This document shows, piece after piece, positions 36,847 to 46,357 of a stretch of 64,000 bases of DNA. Source of the stretch: Rouxiella badensis (GTDB lineage Bacteria > Pseudomonadota > Gammaproteobacteria > Enterobacterales > Enterobacteriaceae); NCBI RefSeq assembly GCF_002093665.1, contig NZ_MRWE01000017.1, forward strand, positions 47,112 to 111,111, written 5' to 3'. The stretch's first letter is position 1; every line of letters starts with the position of its first letter. The notes under the pieces are model-generated. The model was not told the origin of the DNA. It searched no databases and worked only from the letters and a program-made list of their open reading frames with translations. Position numbers and translations under genes: made by a program.

Positions 36847-37884
36847 ATGCCGAGCCAAACGCGCGAACAACACAGTGACACAACAAATTTGCTCGAGGTG
36901 AGCCAGCTCAACACCCAAATTCATACCTCTCGCGGCAGCCTGCGGGCAATTCAGGACGTCAGCTTTAGCCTCAAGCCGGGAGAAATACTCGGGTTAGTGG
37001 GTGAATCTGGCTCGGGAAAAAGCGTTACGCTGCGCTCGCTGCTGCGTCTGATGCCGTCGAGCGCCGAGATTTCTGGCTCCGTTAAATGGCAGGGCCGCGA
37101 GATCTCGACCATGAAACCGGCCGAACTGCGCAGTATTCGCGGTGGTGAAATTGCGATGATTTTTCAGGAGCCGATGATTGCGCTAAATCCGGTACTCACC
37201 GTGTGGCGGCAGGTAGAAGAAAGCCTGCGCGCGCATACCGATTTAAACCGCAAACAGCGACGCCAGCGCGCCATTGAGCTACTGAATCAGGTCGGGATCC
37301 CGGCCCCTGAACTGCGCCTCGACGACTATCCGCACCAGTTTTCAGGCGGGATGCGCCAGCGCGTGATGATAGCCATTGCGCTGGCGGGTAATCCGCGCCT
37401 TCTGCTGGCCGATGAGCCAACCACCGCGCTGGACGTGACGATTCAGGAACAAATCCTCAAGCTGCTGTTCAGCCTGCGCGAGCGGCTCGGTATGGGCATC
37501 ATTTTCGTTACCCACGACCTCGGCGTAGTGGCCCAGCTGTGCGACCGTGTGGCGGTGATGTACGCCGGACGTATCGTCGAGACCGCGCCGGTGGCAGAGA
37601 TTTTCAGTCAACCTCGCCATCCTTATACCCAGGGGCTGATAGCCTCCGTGCCGCAAAACGGCGGCGAGCGTAAACCGCTACAGTCGATTGAAGGCACCCC
37701 GCCGTCGTTGCTGAATCTGCCGCAAGGCTGTAGTTTTAGCCCGCGCTGTCGCTATAAAACCGACGTCTGTCTCCAGCAGGTTCCCCCGCTTGAGTCACTG
37801 AATTCAACGCATCAGGTGGCCTGTTATCATCACGCCAGCCTGAGCCCGTCTGCCTCATTAAAGCCGCTGCCGGAGGGCATATAA
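36847..37884 (+). CDS. Peptide-type ABC transporter ATPase (DppD type)
   Basis: A 345-residue ATPase. Walker [10 protein letters not shown]-loop [12 protein letters not shown], signature FSGGMRQRV, Walker [13 protein letters not shown]. The C-terminal oligopeptide extension carries a cysteine set, [14 protein letters not shown] with a later Cys, which binds an iron-sulfur cluster in many relatives. It begins 51 bp after the permease gene and ends 1 bp before the second ATPase. Confidence 0.93.
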   Translation: MPSQTREQHSDTTNLLEVSQLNTQIHTSRGSLRAIQDVSFSLKPGEILGLVGESGSGKSVTLRSLLRLMPSSAEISGSVKWQGREISTMKPAELRSIRGGEIAMIFQEPMIALNPVLTVWRQVEESLRAHTDLNRKQRRQRAIELLNQVGIPAPELRLDDYPHQFSGGMRQRVMIAIALAGNPRLLLADEPTTALDVTIQEQILKLLFSLRERLGMGIIFVTHDLGVVAQLCDRVAVMYAGRIVETAPVAEIFSQPRHPYTQGLIASVPQNGGERKPLQSIEGTPPSLLNLPQGCSFSPRCRYKTDVCLQQVPPLESLNSTHQVACYHHASLSPSASLKPLPEGI

Positions 37885-37885
37885 G

Positions 37886-38896
37886 ATGAGCGAAATCACG
37901 GTAAACGGCACGGTGCCGATCGTTAGCGTTGAGGAAGCGATTGTTCACTTCCCGGTCGGCCAGTCGATTCTGGACAAAATTCAGGGGAAACCTCGCAGGT
38001 TTGTGCAGGCGCTAAACGGCGTACGGCTGGATCTGATGCCGGGGGAAACCCTCGGCGTGGTGGGCGAATCGGGATGCGGTAAATCGACGCTCGCCCGCGC
38101 AATGGTTGGCCTACTGCAAACCAATGAAGGCAAAATCTACTTCAACGGCAAAGATATTGCCGCCCTGCGCGGTAAAGCGCGGCGTAGTTTTAACCGCCAG
38201 GTGCAGATGATTTTTCAGGACCCGTACAGCTCGCTGAACCCGCGCATGACCGTTGGGCAGGTGCTGACCGAGGCGCTGTCGGTGCATAAGATGTGCGCCA
38301 AAAAAGACATTCCGGCACGCATCCGCGAGCTGATGGAGCTGGTGCGCTTGCCCGCCGACGCTATCGACAAACTCCCGCATGAGTTTTCCGGCGGTCAGCG
38401 TCAGCGCATTGGCATCAGCCGGGCGTTGGCGGTCGAGCCGAAGGTGTTGATTGCCGATGAGCTGGTTTCGGCGCTGGACGTCTCGGTGCAGGCACAGGTA
38501 GTGAATTTGCTGCTCGATCTTCAGCAGAAACTCAGCCTGACCGTGCTCTTTGTTGCCCATGATTTAAGGCTGGTGCGGCATATTTCGCATCGCGTGGCGG
38601 TGATGTATCTCGGCGAAGTGGTTGAAGTGGGGGATACCGAAACCCTGTTCAAGACGCCGCTGCATCCGTATACCCAAGCCTTGCTGCGCGCCGCGCCAAG
38701 CATGGATCCGACTGACCGCGGTAAAAATGTCAGCCTGACCGGCGAACTGCCAAGCCCGCTCTCGCCGCCTTCAGGCTGCCGATTCCACACCCGTTGCCCT
38801 TACGTGACCGACCGCTGTCGCACGGAAAGGCCTGTTCTGGCGTTAAAATCGGGCGGTCAGCGCGTCGCCTGTCATTTAGTGCCTTTTGAATCATAG
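37886..38896 (+). CDS. Peptide-type ABC transporter ATPase (DppF type)
   Basis: A 336-residue ATPase. Walker A GESGCGKST, Q-loop MIFQDPYSSLNPRMTVG, signature FSGGQRQRIGISRAL, Walker B VLIADELVSALDVS (Leu replaces the usual Pro). The C-terminal cysteine motif is SGCRFHTRCPYVTDRC. It forms the heterodimeric motor with the DppD-type ATPase. The peptidase gene starts 15 bp downstream. Confidence 0.93.
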   Translation: MSEITVNGTVPIVSVEEAIVHFPVGQSILDKIQGKPRRFVQALNGVRLDLMPGETLGVVGESGCGKSTLARAMVGLLQTNEGKIYFNGKDIAALRGKARRSFNRQVQMIFQDPYSSLNPRMTVGQVLTEALSVHKMCAKKDIPARIRELMELVRLPADAIDKLPHEFSGGQRQRIGISRALAVEPKVLIADELVSALDVSVQAQVVNLLLDLQQKLSLTVLFVAHDLRLVRHISHRVAVMYLGEVVEVGDTETLFKTPLHPYTQALLRAAPSMDPTDRGKNVSLTGELPSPLSPPSGCRFHTRCPYVTDRCRTERPVLALKSGGQRVACHLVPFES

Positions 38897-38911
38897 AGAA
38901 ACGAGAAAACC

Positions 38912-39874
38912 ATGAACGAAAAAAATCCCCCACTTTCTCTGGCGCTGCACGGTGGCTGTGGCGTGATGGCCGAAGAGGACATGACCCCGCAGGAGTGGGA
39001 AGAGGCGCGTGACCATCTTAAACAGGCACTACGCGCTGGCTGGAAAATTCTGCAACGCGGCGGCAGTGCGCTGGATGCGGTGCAGGCCACGGTGCTGGTG
39101 ATGGAAGATTCGGTTTATTTCAACGCAGGCTACGGTGCGGCATTGAACGCCGACGCAGAACACGAGCTGGATGCGGCCATCATGGACGGCGCAACGCTAG
39201 CGGCCGGTGCCGTCTGCGGGGCAAGGCATATCCGTAATCCGGTGCTGGCGGCACGCAGCCTGCTCGACGCCGGAGAAAGCGTATTGCTGAGCGGTGCGGG
39301 TGCCGACGCCTACGCTGAGCAGAAGGGCCTGGCCTGCGTCGATAGTGACTATTTCACCACCCCGCGTCGGGTTGAAGCCCTTGCAGCCATGCGCCGCCAT
39401 CAGATAGCGGGGACTTACAAGGCGGCGAGAGAATCAGAGAAACACGGCACCGTGGGGGCGGTCGCGCTGGACGTGAACGGGCATCTGGCCGCCGCCACCT
39501 CGACGGGAGGTTACACCAACAAACCGGTGGGTCGCATCGGCGACAGCCCGCTGATTGGCTCCGGCACCTATGCGCGCGACAGCGTCTGCGCGATTTCTGG
39601 CACCGGTCAGGGGGAATATTTTATCCGTAACGTGATGGCCTACGACATCGCCGCACGCATGATTTACGCCGGTGAAAGTCTGCAAAGTGCCTCGGCGCAT
39701 CTGGTGATGGGCGAGTTTCGGGATCTCGGGGTGGGCGCCGGGGTGATTGCCATCGACGCCAACGGCAAAGTCAGCGCACCTTACAACACGCTGGGCATGT
39801 TCCGCGCCTGGGTCACCGAGGAAGGTCGCGCCGTGGTCGCCAGTCATCATCAGCTTTATGAATTCACGCTGTGA
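38912..39874 (+). CDS. Isoaspartyl peptidase/L-asparaginase (Ntn hydrolase)
   Basis: A 320-residue T2-family enzyme that self-cleaves before the nucleophile, Thr180 in KHGTVGAVALD. Other family blocks are ALHGGCGV (residues 11-18), GGSALDAVQATV, FNAGYGAALNADAEHELDAAIMDG, STGGYTNKPVGRIGDSPLIGSGTYA and GTGQGEYFIR. Such enzymes cut beta-aspartyl dipeptides and asparagine in the cytoplasm. The place directly after the importer ATPases points to hydrolysis of the imported compound. Confidence 0.92.
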   Translation: MNEKNPPLSLALHGGCGVMAEEDMTPQEWEEARDHLKQALRAGWKILQRGGSALDAVQATVLVMEDSVYFNAGYGAALNADAEHELDAAIMDGATLAAGAVCGARHIRNPVLAARSLLDAGESVLLSGAGADAYAEQKGLACVDSDYFTTPRRVEALAAMRRHQIAGTYKAARESEKHGTVGAVALDVNGHLAAATSTGGYTNKPVGRIGDSPLIGSGTYARDSVCAISGTGQGEYFIRNVMAYDIAARMIYAGESLQSASAHLVMGEFRDLGVGAGVIAIDANGKVSAPYNTLGMFRAWVTEEGRAVVASHHQLYEFTL

Positions 39875-39969
39875 TTAAATTGAACAATAATTAACGTTGA
39901 CCTCAGCTTTGCCATTGATATCTTAAGGTGTTGAATTTTTTCCTTCACCGAGGCAAAAAGAGAGCCAAT

Positions 39970-40782
39970 ATGCCCATTACTCCCCACTCCAAACCGGTCA
40001 TCGGCGTTACGCTGGATAGCGAAGAGGCCGGAGGATATGCCGATTATCCGTGGTATGCGCTGCGTCAAAACTACATGACTAGCCTGGCGGAGCTCGGTGC
40101 TGTACCGCTGGCGTTACCGCATCACGGTGAGCTGGCGGATGAGTTTTTGACCCTGTGTGATGGCATTATTGTTACAGGCGGCGCCTTTGACGTGCCACCT
40201 GAGCTGTTTAACGAGCAGCAAAGCAGCTCTCAGGTTCGTCTCAAACCCGCCCGTACTGCGTTTGAAAGTGCCATAGTCAAAGGGGCGATGGTGCGCGACA
40301 TGCCGTTGCTGGGCATCTGCGGCGGTGAACAGCTGCTTGCCGTTTTGACCGGTGGCACGCTAATCCAGCATATCCCCGATGCTCTGCCCGAGGCGCTTGA
40401 ACACAGCACTACGGTTGATACCGAGAACGCCGGTGGCAAGAAACGTGCCCGCCATCCGATTGAAATCCTTGAAAACACGCGGCTCAGCAAGTTAGTCAGC
40501 GCTCGCAATTACGAGGTCAACAGCTCCCATCATCAGGCGGTAAAAACCCTCGGCGCAGGCTGTCGGGTTAACGCTGTGTCACCGGACGGTGTGATTGAAG
40601 GCATTGAATGCGAAGACTATTACTTCTGCATGGGCGTGCAGTGGCACCCTGAGTATTTACAGCATCAGCACGATCGGGAGTTGCTGAAGGCCTTCGTGGA
40701 AGCCGCAGACGACTATAAGAATGCACGCCGTTCATCCGGCAAGGCGATGGCGAAAATACTCAATCAGTCACGCGGAGAATAA
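39970..40782 (+). CDS. Gamma-glutamyl hydrolase (PuuD-like, peptidase C26)
   Basis: A 270-residue class I glutamine amidotransferase-like hydrolase. The nucleophile is Cys117 in LLGICGGEQLLA, and His226/Glu228 in GVQWHPEYL complete the triad. The usual GICRG elbow here reads GICGG. Relatives split gamma-glutamyl-GABA or related gamma-glutamyl amides. AGAGAG precedes the ATG at 39970; an upstream TTG in frame is unlikely. Same operon as the isoaspartyl peptidase. Confidence 0.87.
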   Translation: MPITPHSKPVIGVTLDSEEAGGYADYPWYALRQNYMTSLAELGAVPLALPHHGELADEFLTLCDGIIVTGGAFDVPPELFNEQQSSSQVRLKPARTAFESAIVKGAMVRDMPLLGICGGEQLLAVLTGGTLIQHIPDALPEALEHSTTVDTENAGGKKRARHPIEILENTRLSKLVSARNYEVNSSHHQAVKTLGAGCRVNAVSPDGVIEGIECEDYYFCMGVQWHPEYLQHQHDRELLKAFVEAADDYKNARRSSGKAMAKILNQSRGE

Positions 40783-40788
40783 CCGGCC

Positions 40789-41352
40789 ATGCCTGCGGTC
40801 GAAAATTTCCCTCAAATCAGGCAGTGGCTCGAAGAAATGGGCATCGACAGCGAAGTGATTGCTCACCGCACGCTGCCCTTTTTCAAAGAAGCCGAGCGCA
40901 CGCTGCTGGTCACGGCAGAGACTAACGCCGAAGGAAAAGCCCTTCTTTTGCTGCCCGAGGCGGCAAATGCCTGGCGCAGGATGCACCAATGCGCCAAGAC
41001 CGCTGGCATCGACCTGTATCTGGTCTCGGCCTGGCGCAGCGTTGAATATCAGATGTCATTGATCAAGAAAAAACAGCAGCTCGGCGTCCCGCCCGAAGAA
41101 TTCTTTAGCTACCTTGCGCCGCCCGGCTGTAGCGAGCACCACACTGGCCGCGCCATTGATATCAACACGCCAGAATGTGATGAAGTCAGCGGGGTGTTTG
41201 GCGATACACCGGCCTTTGCCTGGTTACGCGAACACGCCCACCAGTTTGGCTTTGAAATGTCCTTCCCGCCTGATAATCCGTGGGGCTTTATCTATGAGCC
41301 TTGGCACTGGTGCTGGCACCCCGTTAACCCTGCCAATAAATCGGGTAAGTAA
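40789..41352 (+). CDS. M15-family D-Ala-D-Ala carboxypeptidase-like protein, cytoplasmic
   Basis: A 187-residue VanY-type zinc peptidase. SEHHTGRAID supplies Ser115, His117 and Asp124; EPWHW supplies Glu170 and His173; SAWRS is at residues 80-84. All catalytic residues are present. There is no signal peptide, unlike VanY proteins that act on the cell wall, so it probably cleaves an imported peptide in the cytoplasm. It starts 6 bp after the gamma-glutamyl hydrolase and ends inside the 3-prime end of the convergent CPBP gene (29-bp overlap). Confidence 0.85.
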   Translation: MPAVENFPQIRQWLEEMGIDSEVIAHRTLPFFKEAERTLLVTAETNAEGKALLLLPEAANAWRRMHQCAKTAGIDLYLVSAWRSVEYQMSLIKKKQQLGVPPEEFFSYLAPPGCSEHHTGRAIDINTPECDEVSGVFGDTPAFAWLREHAHQFGFEMSFPPDNPWGFIYEPWHWCWHPVNPANKSGK

Positions 41353-42148
41353 ATACCAGCAGATGACACATATTGAGCGCGAAATGGCACAGCGTGCTGA
41401 CCCACAGTCGGCCGCTCCACATCCATGCCAGCCCGTAAATCAGCCCCGCCATCGACGCAAACACCACCAACAGCAGTCCGCCGCCAATGTGTGCCAGCCC
41501 AAATATCAGGGCAGCGATAAACAGCGCCGGGAGATTTCCCAGCCATCCCGCCAGACGCTGCTGTAAATAGCCGCGAAACAGCACCTCTTCGGCAAACGAG
41601 ACAAAAAACAGATTCGCCAGCATAAAGCTGCCCAGCCAGCTTGGAAAATGCAGTTCAATCTTCAGCGCACCCAGCAGCATCGCGACCATCAGCAGCACAG
41701 GCATGCTGAGGATCAGCAGTAGCCACTGCCAGCATTTGGGATGATAATCAGAGCGGGTAAACAAAAGCGTAGGCAGTGCCGCAAGCAGCACAAACGGCAT
41801 CAGCGCCTTGTCGAAATTAAAGTACAGGGTGAACGGCGCACTGTGAGTCCCAGCCTGCACGTCATCAAGTATCCTGGGATTATAAAACCCGGGAATCTGG
41901 TGTACCAACAGCGCCAGCGCAGCGATAACCAGCAGGATTTCACCTCCGGCAGTCAGGACACGCGAACGCCCCGTCGCATGCATCTTTACGCGCGCAATCA
42001 GTAATATGATGCCGAGGGCAACCACGCCACGCAGATCGACAACGCCCTCAAGGCAGGCCCATCCCAGTGCAATGGTCCCTAACAGCAGCGCCAGCCTGCG
42101 CTGAAAAGGTAAGGCGGCCAACGAGCCTGCCAGTATGCACCACATCAT
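41324..42148 (-). CDS. CPBP-family intramembrane glutamic protease
   Basis: A 274-residue protein with about seven membrane helices. The family motif EEVLFRG has Glu187, Glu188 and Arg192, then FGLAHIGGG supplies a conserved His, with another in CHFALN. Members remove prenyl-type or signal segments or act as bacteriocin immunity proteins; the role here is unknown. It is convergent with the M15 gene and not part of that operon. Confidence 0.85.
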   Translation of the reverse strand: MMWCILAGSLAALPFQRRLALLLGTIALGWACLEGVVDLRGVVALGIILLIARVKMHATGRSRVLTAGGEILLVIAALALLVHQIPGFYNPRILDDVQAGTHSAPFTLYFNFDKALMPFVLLAALPTLLFTRSDYHPKCWQWLLLILSMPVLLMVAMLLGALKIELHFPSWLGSFMLANLFFVSFAEEVLFRGYLQQRLAGWLGNLPALFIAALIFGLAHIGGGLLLVVFASMAGLIYGLAWMWSGRLWVSTLCHFALNMCHLLVFTYPIYWQG

Positions 42149-42291
42149 GTCCTTCTCCCTGAATGTTGCAGCGATTCTGCGGGAGCCAGTATAGGGGAAA
42201 TTTAATACAGGACCTTGTACTAAACGACAATCGAATCAATAATCTTTGGATTCGTAACTGATTAAAATAATTAAACATTATGGAGCGCAGG

Positions 42292-42840
42292 ATGGAATTG
42301 AATATCGGCAGTACGCCGCTCTACCTCAAAATATTAACGCCTGAGGATACCCGCCGGGTTGAGGACTATTTTTCACAAAACCTCGCCCATCTCGCCCGCT
42401 GGGAACCCGTCAGGCCCGACGGTTTTTACTCGCGCGCCCAGATACAGCAGCGTTTAGCCAACGGCCAGAGCGAGGCCGCACTGGGCAGTAGCTATCAGTT
42501 TGGCATTTTCAGCCGTGAGAATGGCGACATGCTGGGGGCCTGCAATTTTACCGGCATCGCGCGCGGCGCATTTCAGGCCTGTCATTTGGGCTATTCGCTG
42601 GCTGAAAACCAACAGGGGCAAGGGATTATGACCCAGGCTCTGAGTCGGAGTATTCAATTCATCTTCCAGGACGTTGGGCTACATCGTGTGATGGCGGCGT
42701 ACATCCCCGGCAATGAAAAAAGCGCCCGAGTGCTCGAGCGCCTGGGTTTCGAGAAAGAAGGCTACGCAAAATCCTACTTAAAAATTGCCGGTCATTGGCA
42801 GGATCACATCCTGACCGCCCTGGTGAATCCCCACGCATAA
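42292..42840 (+). CDS. GNAT N-acetyltransferase, RimJ-like
   Basis: A 182-residue acetyltransferase. LARWEPVRPDGFYSR, HLGYSLAENQQGQGIMTQAL (acetyl-CoA loop) and RVLERLGFEKEGYAKSYLKIAGHWQDH match RimJ, which acetylates the N-terminus of ribosomal protein S5. It may be RimJ itself or a paralogue. I chose the ATG at 42292, which has GGAG six bases upstream; one at 42280 lacks a ribosome site. Its stop lies 2 bp from the stop of the convergent binding-protein gene. Confidence 0.83.
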   Translation: MELNIGSTPLYLKILTPEDTRRVEDYFSQNLAHLARWEPVRPDGFYSRAQIQQRLANGQSEAALGSSYQFGIFSRENGDMLGACNFTGIARGAFQACHLGYSLAENQQGQGIMTQALSRSIQFIFQDVGLHRVMAAYIPGNEKSARVLERLGFEKEGYAKSYLKIAGHWQDHILTALVNPHA

Positions 42841-42842
42841 AA

Positions 42843-43883
42843 TTAGCGTTTTTTAGCCGGTGGCAGCGCCGCAAGAATACGTTGTGCCTGCTCGGCGGTC
42901 AGCGAGTAGCCAAAGAATCGACGGTAGAAATCCTGCGTCGCCGACACAATATTGAGATCGGGGAACAGCTCAGGATGCAGCTTCTGCGCCGCCCACTGGA
43001 TCTGCAAAGCCGCCTCGGTGCCGTATCTGTCCCACGGGAAAACGCCCGCCGGATTCTGCCACACCTTGTGCTGCTGCACTGCGGGCAGCGACTGGAACAG
43101 CTGCGCGTAATCAGAATGCGCCAACGTCCCTGCCCCTGCGCCGATGATGATGACGTCCGGTTTCCAGACCAGCACCTGCTCCGGTGACACCTCTTTCATG
43201 TTGCCTTTCACTTCACCGGCGGCGTTTGTGCCTCCCGCCAGGCGGATCCAGGTATCAATCAGCGTACCGCTACCGTCGACCTTCAACGGATGCAGCGAAA
43301 CGATATGCAAAACCTTCGGCCTTTGAGCGGCGGTCAGTTTGCGGGTTTTAGCCTGGATCTCGGCGATGTGCTGGTCCAGATACTGATTGTAAAGCACCGC
43401 CCGCTGCTCTGCCTCTGGCGTGCCAAGCACCTCTGCGGTGGTCAGGAGCGAATGCTTCATTGAGGAGAAGTCATCGAACGCCATCTCCAGCGTAGGAAGC
43501 TGCGCCTGACGATAACCACTGACGTCGGCATTGCCTTTGGCGGTAAACACCACGTCGGTTTTATCCACCAGCAGCGTTTCGCTGTTAAATGTCACGCCGC
43601 GTACGCTCAATGCTTTATTGAGCGACGGCTGGATAAGAAACATCCAAGGATGATCCTGCGGATGATTGACGGTGGCGATTATCTTGTCGCCAGCCCCCAA
43701 GGTCATCAGCAGCGAATGATGGGCATACCAGGCGTCGGCGATACGTTCGACGTGGTTGGGCACCTGCACGCGCGTGCCCGCATCGTCCACCACCTGCCGC
43801 TCGGCCTGCGCGGCGTGAAACGGGGTCATCATCAGCGTGGCGGCCAGCAACCACGCCCGATTTTTAAATAAGTCTCTGCTCAT
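42843..43883 (-). CDS. Periplasmic iron/cobalamin-type ABC substrate-binding protein
   Basis: A 346-residue class III binding protein. The signal peptide ends TPFHAAQAE; VVDDAGTRVQVPNHVERIADAW is the family opening, and VSPEQVLVWKPDVIIIGAG is the second lobe. The ATG at 43883 follows GGATAAC. It lies 14 bp after a TonB-dependent receptor gene, so the pair moves an iron complex or a similar ligand across the outer membrane and periplasm. No permease or ATPase is linked. Confidence 0.87.
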   Translation of the reverse strand: MSRDLFKNRAWLLAATLMMTPFHAAQAERQVVDDAGTRVQVPNHVERIADAWYAHHSLLMTLGAGDKIIATVNHPQDHPWMFLIQPSLNKALSVRGVTFNSETLLVDKTDVVFTAKGNADVSGYRQAQLPTLEMAFDDFSSMKHSLLTTAEVLGTPEAEQRAVLYNQYLDQHIAEIQAKTRKLTAAQRPKVLHIVSLHPLKVDGSGTLIDTWIRLAGGTNAAGEVKGNMKEVSPEQVLVWKPDVIIIGAGAGTLAHSDYAQLFQSLPAVQQHKVWQNPAGVFPWDRYGTEAALQIQWAAQKLHPELFPDLNIVSATQDFYRRFFGYSLTAEQAQRILAALPPAKKR

Positions 43884-43897
43884 CACGTTATCCGTTA

Positions 43898-46006
43898 TCA
43901 AAAATCAACCTGCATAGAGAGCTGTGCCATGCGCGGATCGCCGAGCGAGGCGCTGGCGTAACCCGAACCGGTATAACCATTCAGACCGCCCGGCACGATG
44001 TTGGTCCAGTAGTGACGGTTGGTCAGGTTGGTGACGTCCAGTCGGAAAGTGGTGGCTGTTCCGAACAAATCAGTACGGTAGCTGCCGCCCAAGTCAAAGG
44101 TAGCGTAGCTGCCGACCCAGGTGCTGTTGGCATTATCGGTAGCGCGACGGCCAACGTAGTGCGCGGCGGCGTTCACTGACATACCGCGCACATAAGGCAG
44201 GTCATAGACCACCAGCAGATCGCTGGTCACGCGCGGCAGGCCGACGACCTGTTTGTCTTCGGTACTGTCGCTGCCGGTGTCGCGCAGACGTGGGTCAAGC
44301 CAGGTCACCCCGCCAAAAATATGCAGGTCAGGACGCAGGTCGCCGTCGGCCAACAGCTCGAGGCCTCGGTTACGCTGGGTGCCGTCAACCGCATAATCAC
44401 CGTCGGTTAGGGTGTAAGCGTAAGGGCGTTCAATCTGGAACAGCGCCGCCGTCAGCAGCGTTTTGCCCAGGGTCAGCTTGCTGCCCACTTCGACCTGCTT
44501 GCTGCGATAAGGTGCGAGTATCGACCCGGCATTGTTGCTGCCCGACGGCGCCACGTCGCCTTGCTGGAGGCTGTCGGCATAGGTGGTGTAGAGCGTCAGG
44601 TTGTCGACCGGCTTGTACATCAGGCTCGCCGAGCCGCTGAACCCCCTGTTGTCGGACGCGCTGGTGCGGCTGCCGGTTTTGGCATAGTTGCTTGAGGTCA
44701 GAAAGCTTTCACTGCCCGCAAGCAATAGACTCCACTTGGGACTAAAGGTCAGCGTATCGCCCATCAGGAACGACTGCTGCGTGCTGCTGGCCGAATGGTA
44801 GCGGTCGGTAAAGTCAGGATAATCCGGCTCGTTGAACGACAGCGGGTTATCGAGATTGGCTGAACCCAGCGTGGTGGTCGCACCGCCGACCGGATTATAG
44901 TTTTTCCATACGAAACCGCGCATGCCCAGCGACAGATCATGAGATACCCAGCCGGTATCGACGCGGCCAGAGAGGTTAGCCATATAGCTGTTAATCACGA
45001 AACGGCTGGCGGTCGCACTGGCGACCGTTGAGGTATAAGCCCCAGCATTGTTGGTCAGCGTGTTGGTAACAGCCGTCGACTCACGGTCGGCAACCTGGTG
45101 GAGGAAGCCAAACTCCCCCAGCCAGTTACCGTCGAAGTCATACTTTAAATGCACGCTTTCGGTGGTGGTCTTGTCGTCATCACCGGCGTAGTACTGCCCA
45201 TATCGACCGTCGGTAGGGTTCAGCGCGCTTGGGAACGAGGTGCCTTTTGCCAGCGCAAATTTACCCGGCAGCCCCTTCTGGTAGAAGTGGTAATAGCTAA
45301 AGTGGGTCTGCATGGTCAGCTTGTCGGTCAGCTGGAAATCCAGCCCCAGACTCGCCAACTGTCTGCGACGCGTGCTGCCGCTGGCATAGCCGCGCCCCTC
45401 GTCGTCGAGCAGATTAAGGCGATACTTCACGCGGTCTTCGCTGTCGAGAGGGCCGCTGAGATCGGTGGCCAGCTGTGTGCCCGTGCCCGTCCCGCCGCCG
45501 ACGGTGATGCTGCGCTGCGGCGCGTCGGTCGGACGCTTGGAAACAAAGTTGAAGATACCCGCCGGATTAGCCGGACCGTAAAGCGCGCCCGCCAATCCGT
45601 TTAGCACTTCAATCTGCGAAAACTGTTCGGCCGGATAATCGGTGGTCGAAACCACGTTCAGGCCGTCGATCATCGAGTTTTGTACCACGCTGCCCTGCAT
45701 GCCGCGCGACTGCGGACGCGCACCGTCACCCTGCACGGAAGGCAGATAACGATACAGGTCGGTCACGCTTTGCAGTTGCTGACGTTTGATGAGCGACTGA
45801 GGCAGCACCTCAACGGAATAAGGGGTGTCGGCGATGGCGCGTTTTCCGAGGCTGCCCATCGTAGCCTGCTTGTCGGGTGAGGCAGGTTCAGACTGGGTGG
45901 TGGCCTGGGGAGAGGTGCCTTTGACCACAATAGTGTCATCGGCACGAGCCTGAGACGAGAGAATTAATAAAGACGCGGCGCAAGTGAATATACTTTTATT
46001 TAACAT
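43898..46006 (-). CDS. TonB-dependent siderophore receptor
   Basis: A 702-residue outer-membrane receptor. Signal peptide MLNKSIFTCAASLLILSSQARA, a TonB box-like TIVVKG just after it, a plug domain (IADTPYSVEVLPQSLIKRQQLQS, then IEVLNGLAGALYGPANPAGIFNFVSKRPT), and a 22-strand barrel ending MAQLSMQVDF with C-terminal Phe. It resembles ferrichrome/ferrioxamine-type siderophore receptors. A weak Fur-like site may lie upstream. Confidence 0.92.
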   Translation of the reverse strand: MLNKSIFTCAASLLILSSQARADDTIVVKGTSPQATTQSEPASPDKQATMGSLGKRAIADTPYSVEVLPQSLIKRQQLQSVTDLYRYLPSVQGDGARPQSRGMQGSVVQNSMIDGLNVVSTTDYPAEQFSQIEVLNGLAGALYGPANPAGIFNFVSKRPTDAPQRSITVGGGTGTGTQLATDLSGPLDSEDRVKYRLNLLDDEGRGYASGSTRRRQLASLGLDFQLTDKLTMQTHFSYYHFYQKGLPGKFALAKGTSFPSALNPTDGRYGQYYAGDDDKTTTESVHLKYDFDGNWLGEFGFLHQVADRESTAVTNTLTNNAGAYTSTVASATASRFVINSYMANLSGRVDTGWVSHDLSLGMRGFVWKNYNPVGGATTTLGSANLDNPLSFNEPDYPDFTDRYHSASSTQQSFLMGDTLTFSPKWSLLLAGSESFLTSSNYAKTGSRTSASDNRGFSGSASLMYKPVDNLTLYTTYADSLQQGDVAPSGSNNAGSILAPYRSKQVEVGSKLTLGKTLLTAALFQIERPYAYTLTDGDYAVDGTQRNRGLELLADGDLRPDLHIFGGVTWLDPRLRDTGSDSTEDKQVVGLPRVTSDLLVVYDLPYVRGMSVNAAAHYVGRRATDNANSTWVGSYATFDLGGSYRTDLFGTATTFRLDVTNLTNRHYWTNIVPGGLNGYTGSGYASASLGDPRMAQLSMQVDF

Positions 46007-46270
46007 TTATATTTTTCAGGCAAATAGTTCCCCACCGCAATTAATATGTTGCAGTTATGTTGCCATTACTTATCAATAAAAAGCAGTCAGAAAATTGGCA
46101 ATCAAAAACGGGGATAAATTAAACAGAAAAATAATGCTATCATCGATATATATCTGTGTATATAACGAAAAACTTATCATTTACTGACATTTTTTTATTA
46201 ATATCCAGGTAATTAATTTAGGTTATTAACTATCTAAAAGCCCGGTGGGATTCATTATTCGTTTAGCGTA
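46007..46270. other. Upstream region of the siderophore receptor
   Basis: An AT-rich non-coding stretch expected to hold the receptor promoter. AAAATAATGCTATCATCG near 46128-46145 loosely resembles a Fur box. No strong match was found. Confidence 0.35.
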
Positions 46271-46357
46271 ATAGCTTCTATCCGCCGCCTGCCGGGTATT
46301 AAAGAAATGCAGACCACGCTGGTGCTGCGTGAGGTCAACCCCCTCACGCCGCTTCCA
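46271..46357 (+). pseudogene. Remnant of an Lrp/AsnC regulator C-terminus
   Basis: This frame reads IASIRRLPGIKEMQTTLVLR then EVNPLTPLP, the typical end of Lrp/AsnC proteins (LPGV-x-x-x-x-T-x-LVLREVK-x-T-x-LP). Nothing upstream encodes the rest. It abuts a minus-strand M20 fragment, consistent with a deletion scar. Confidence 0.6.
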
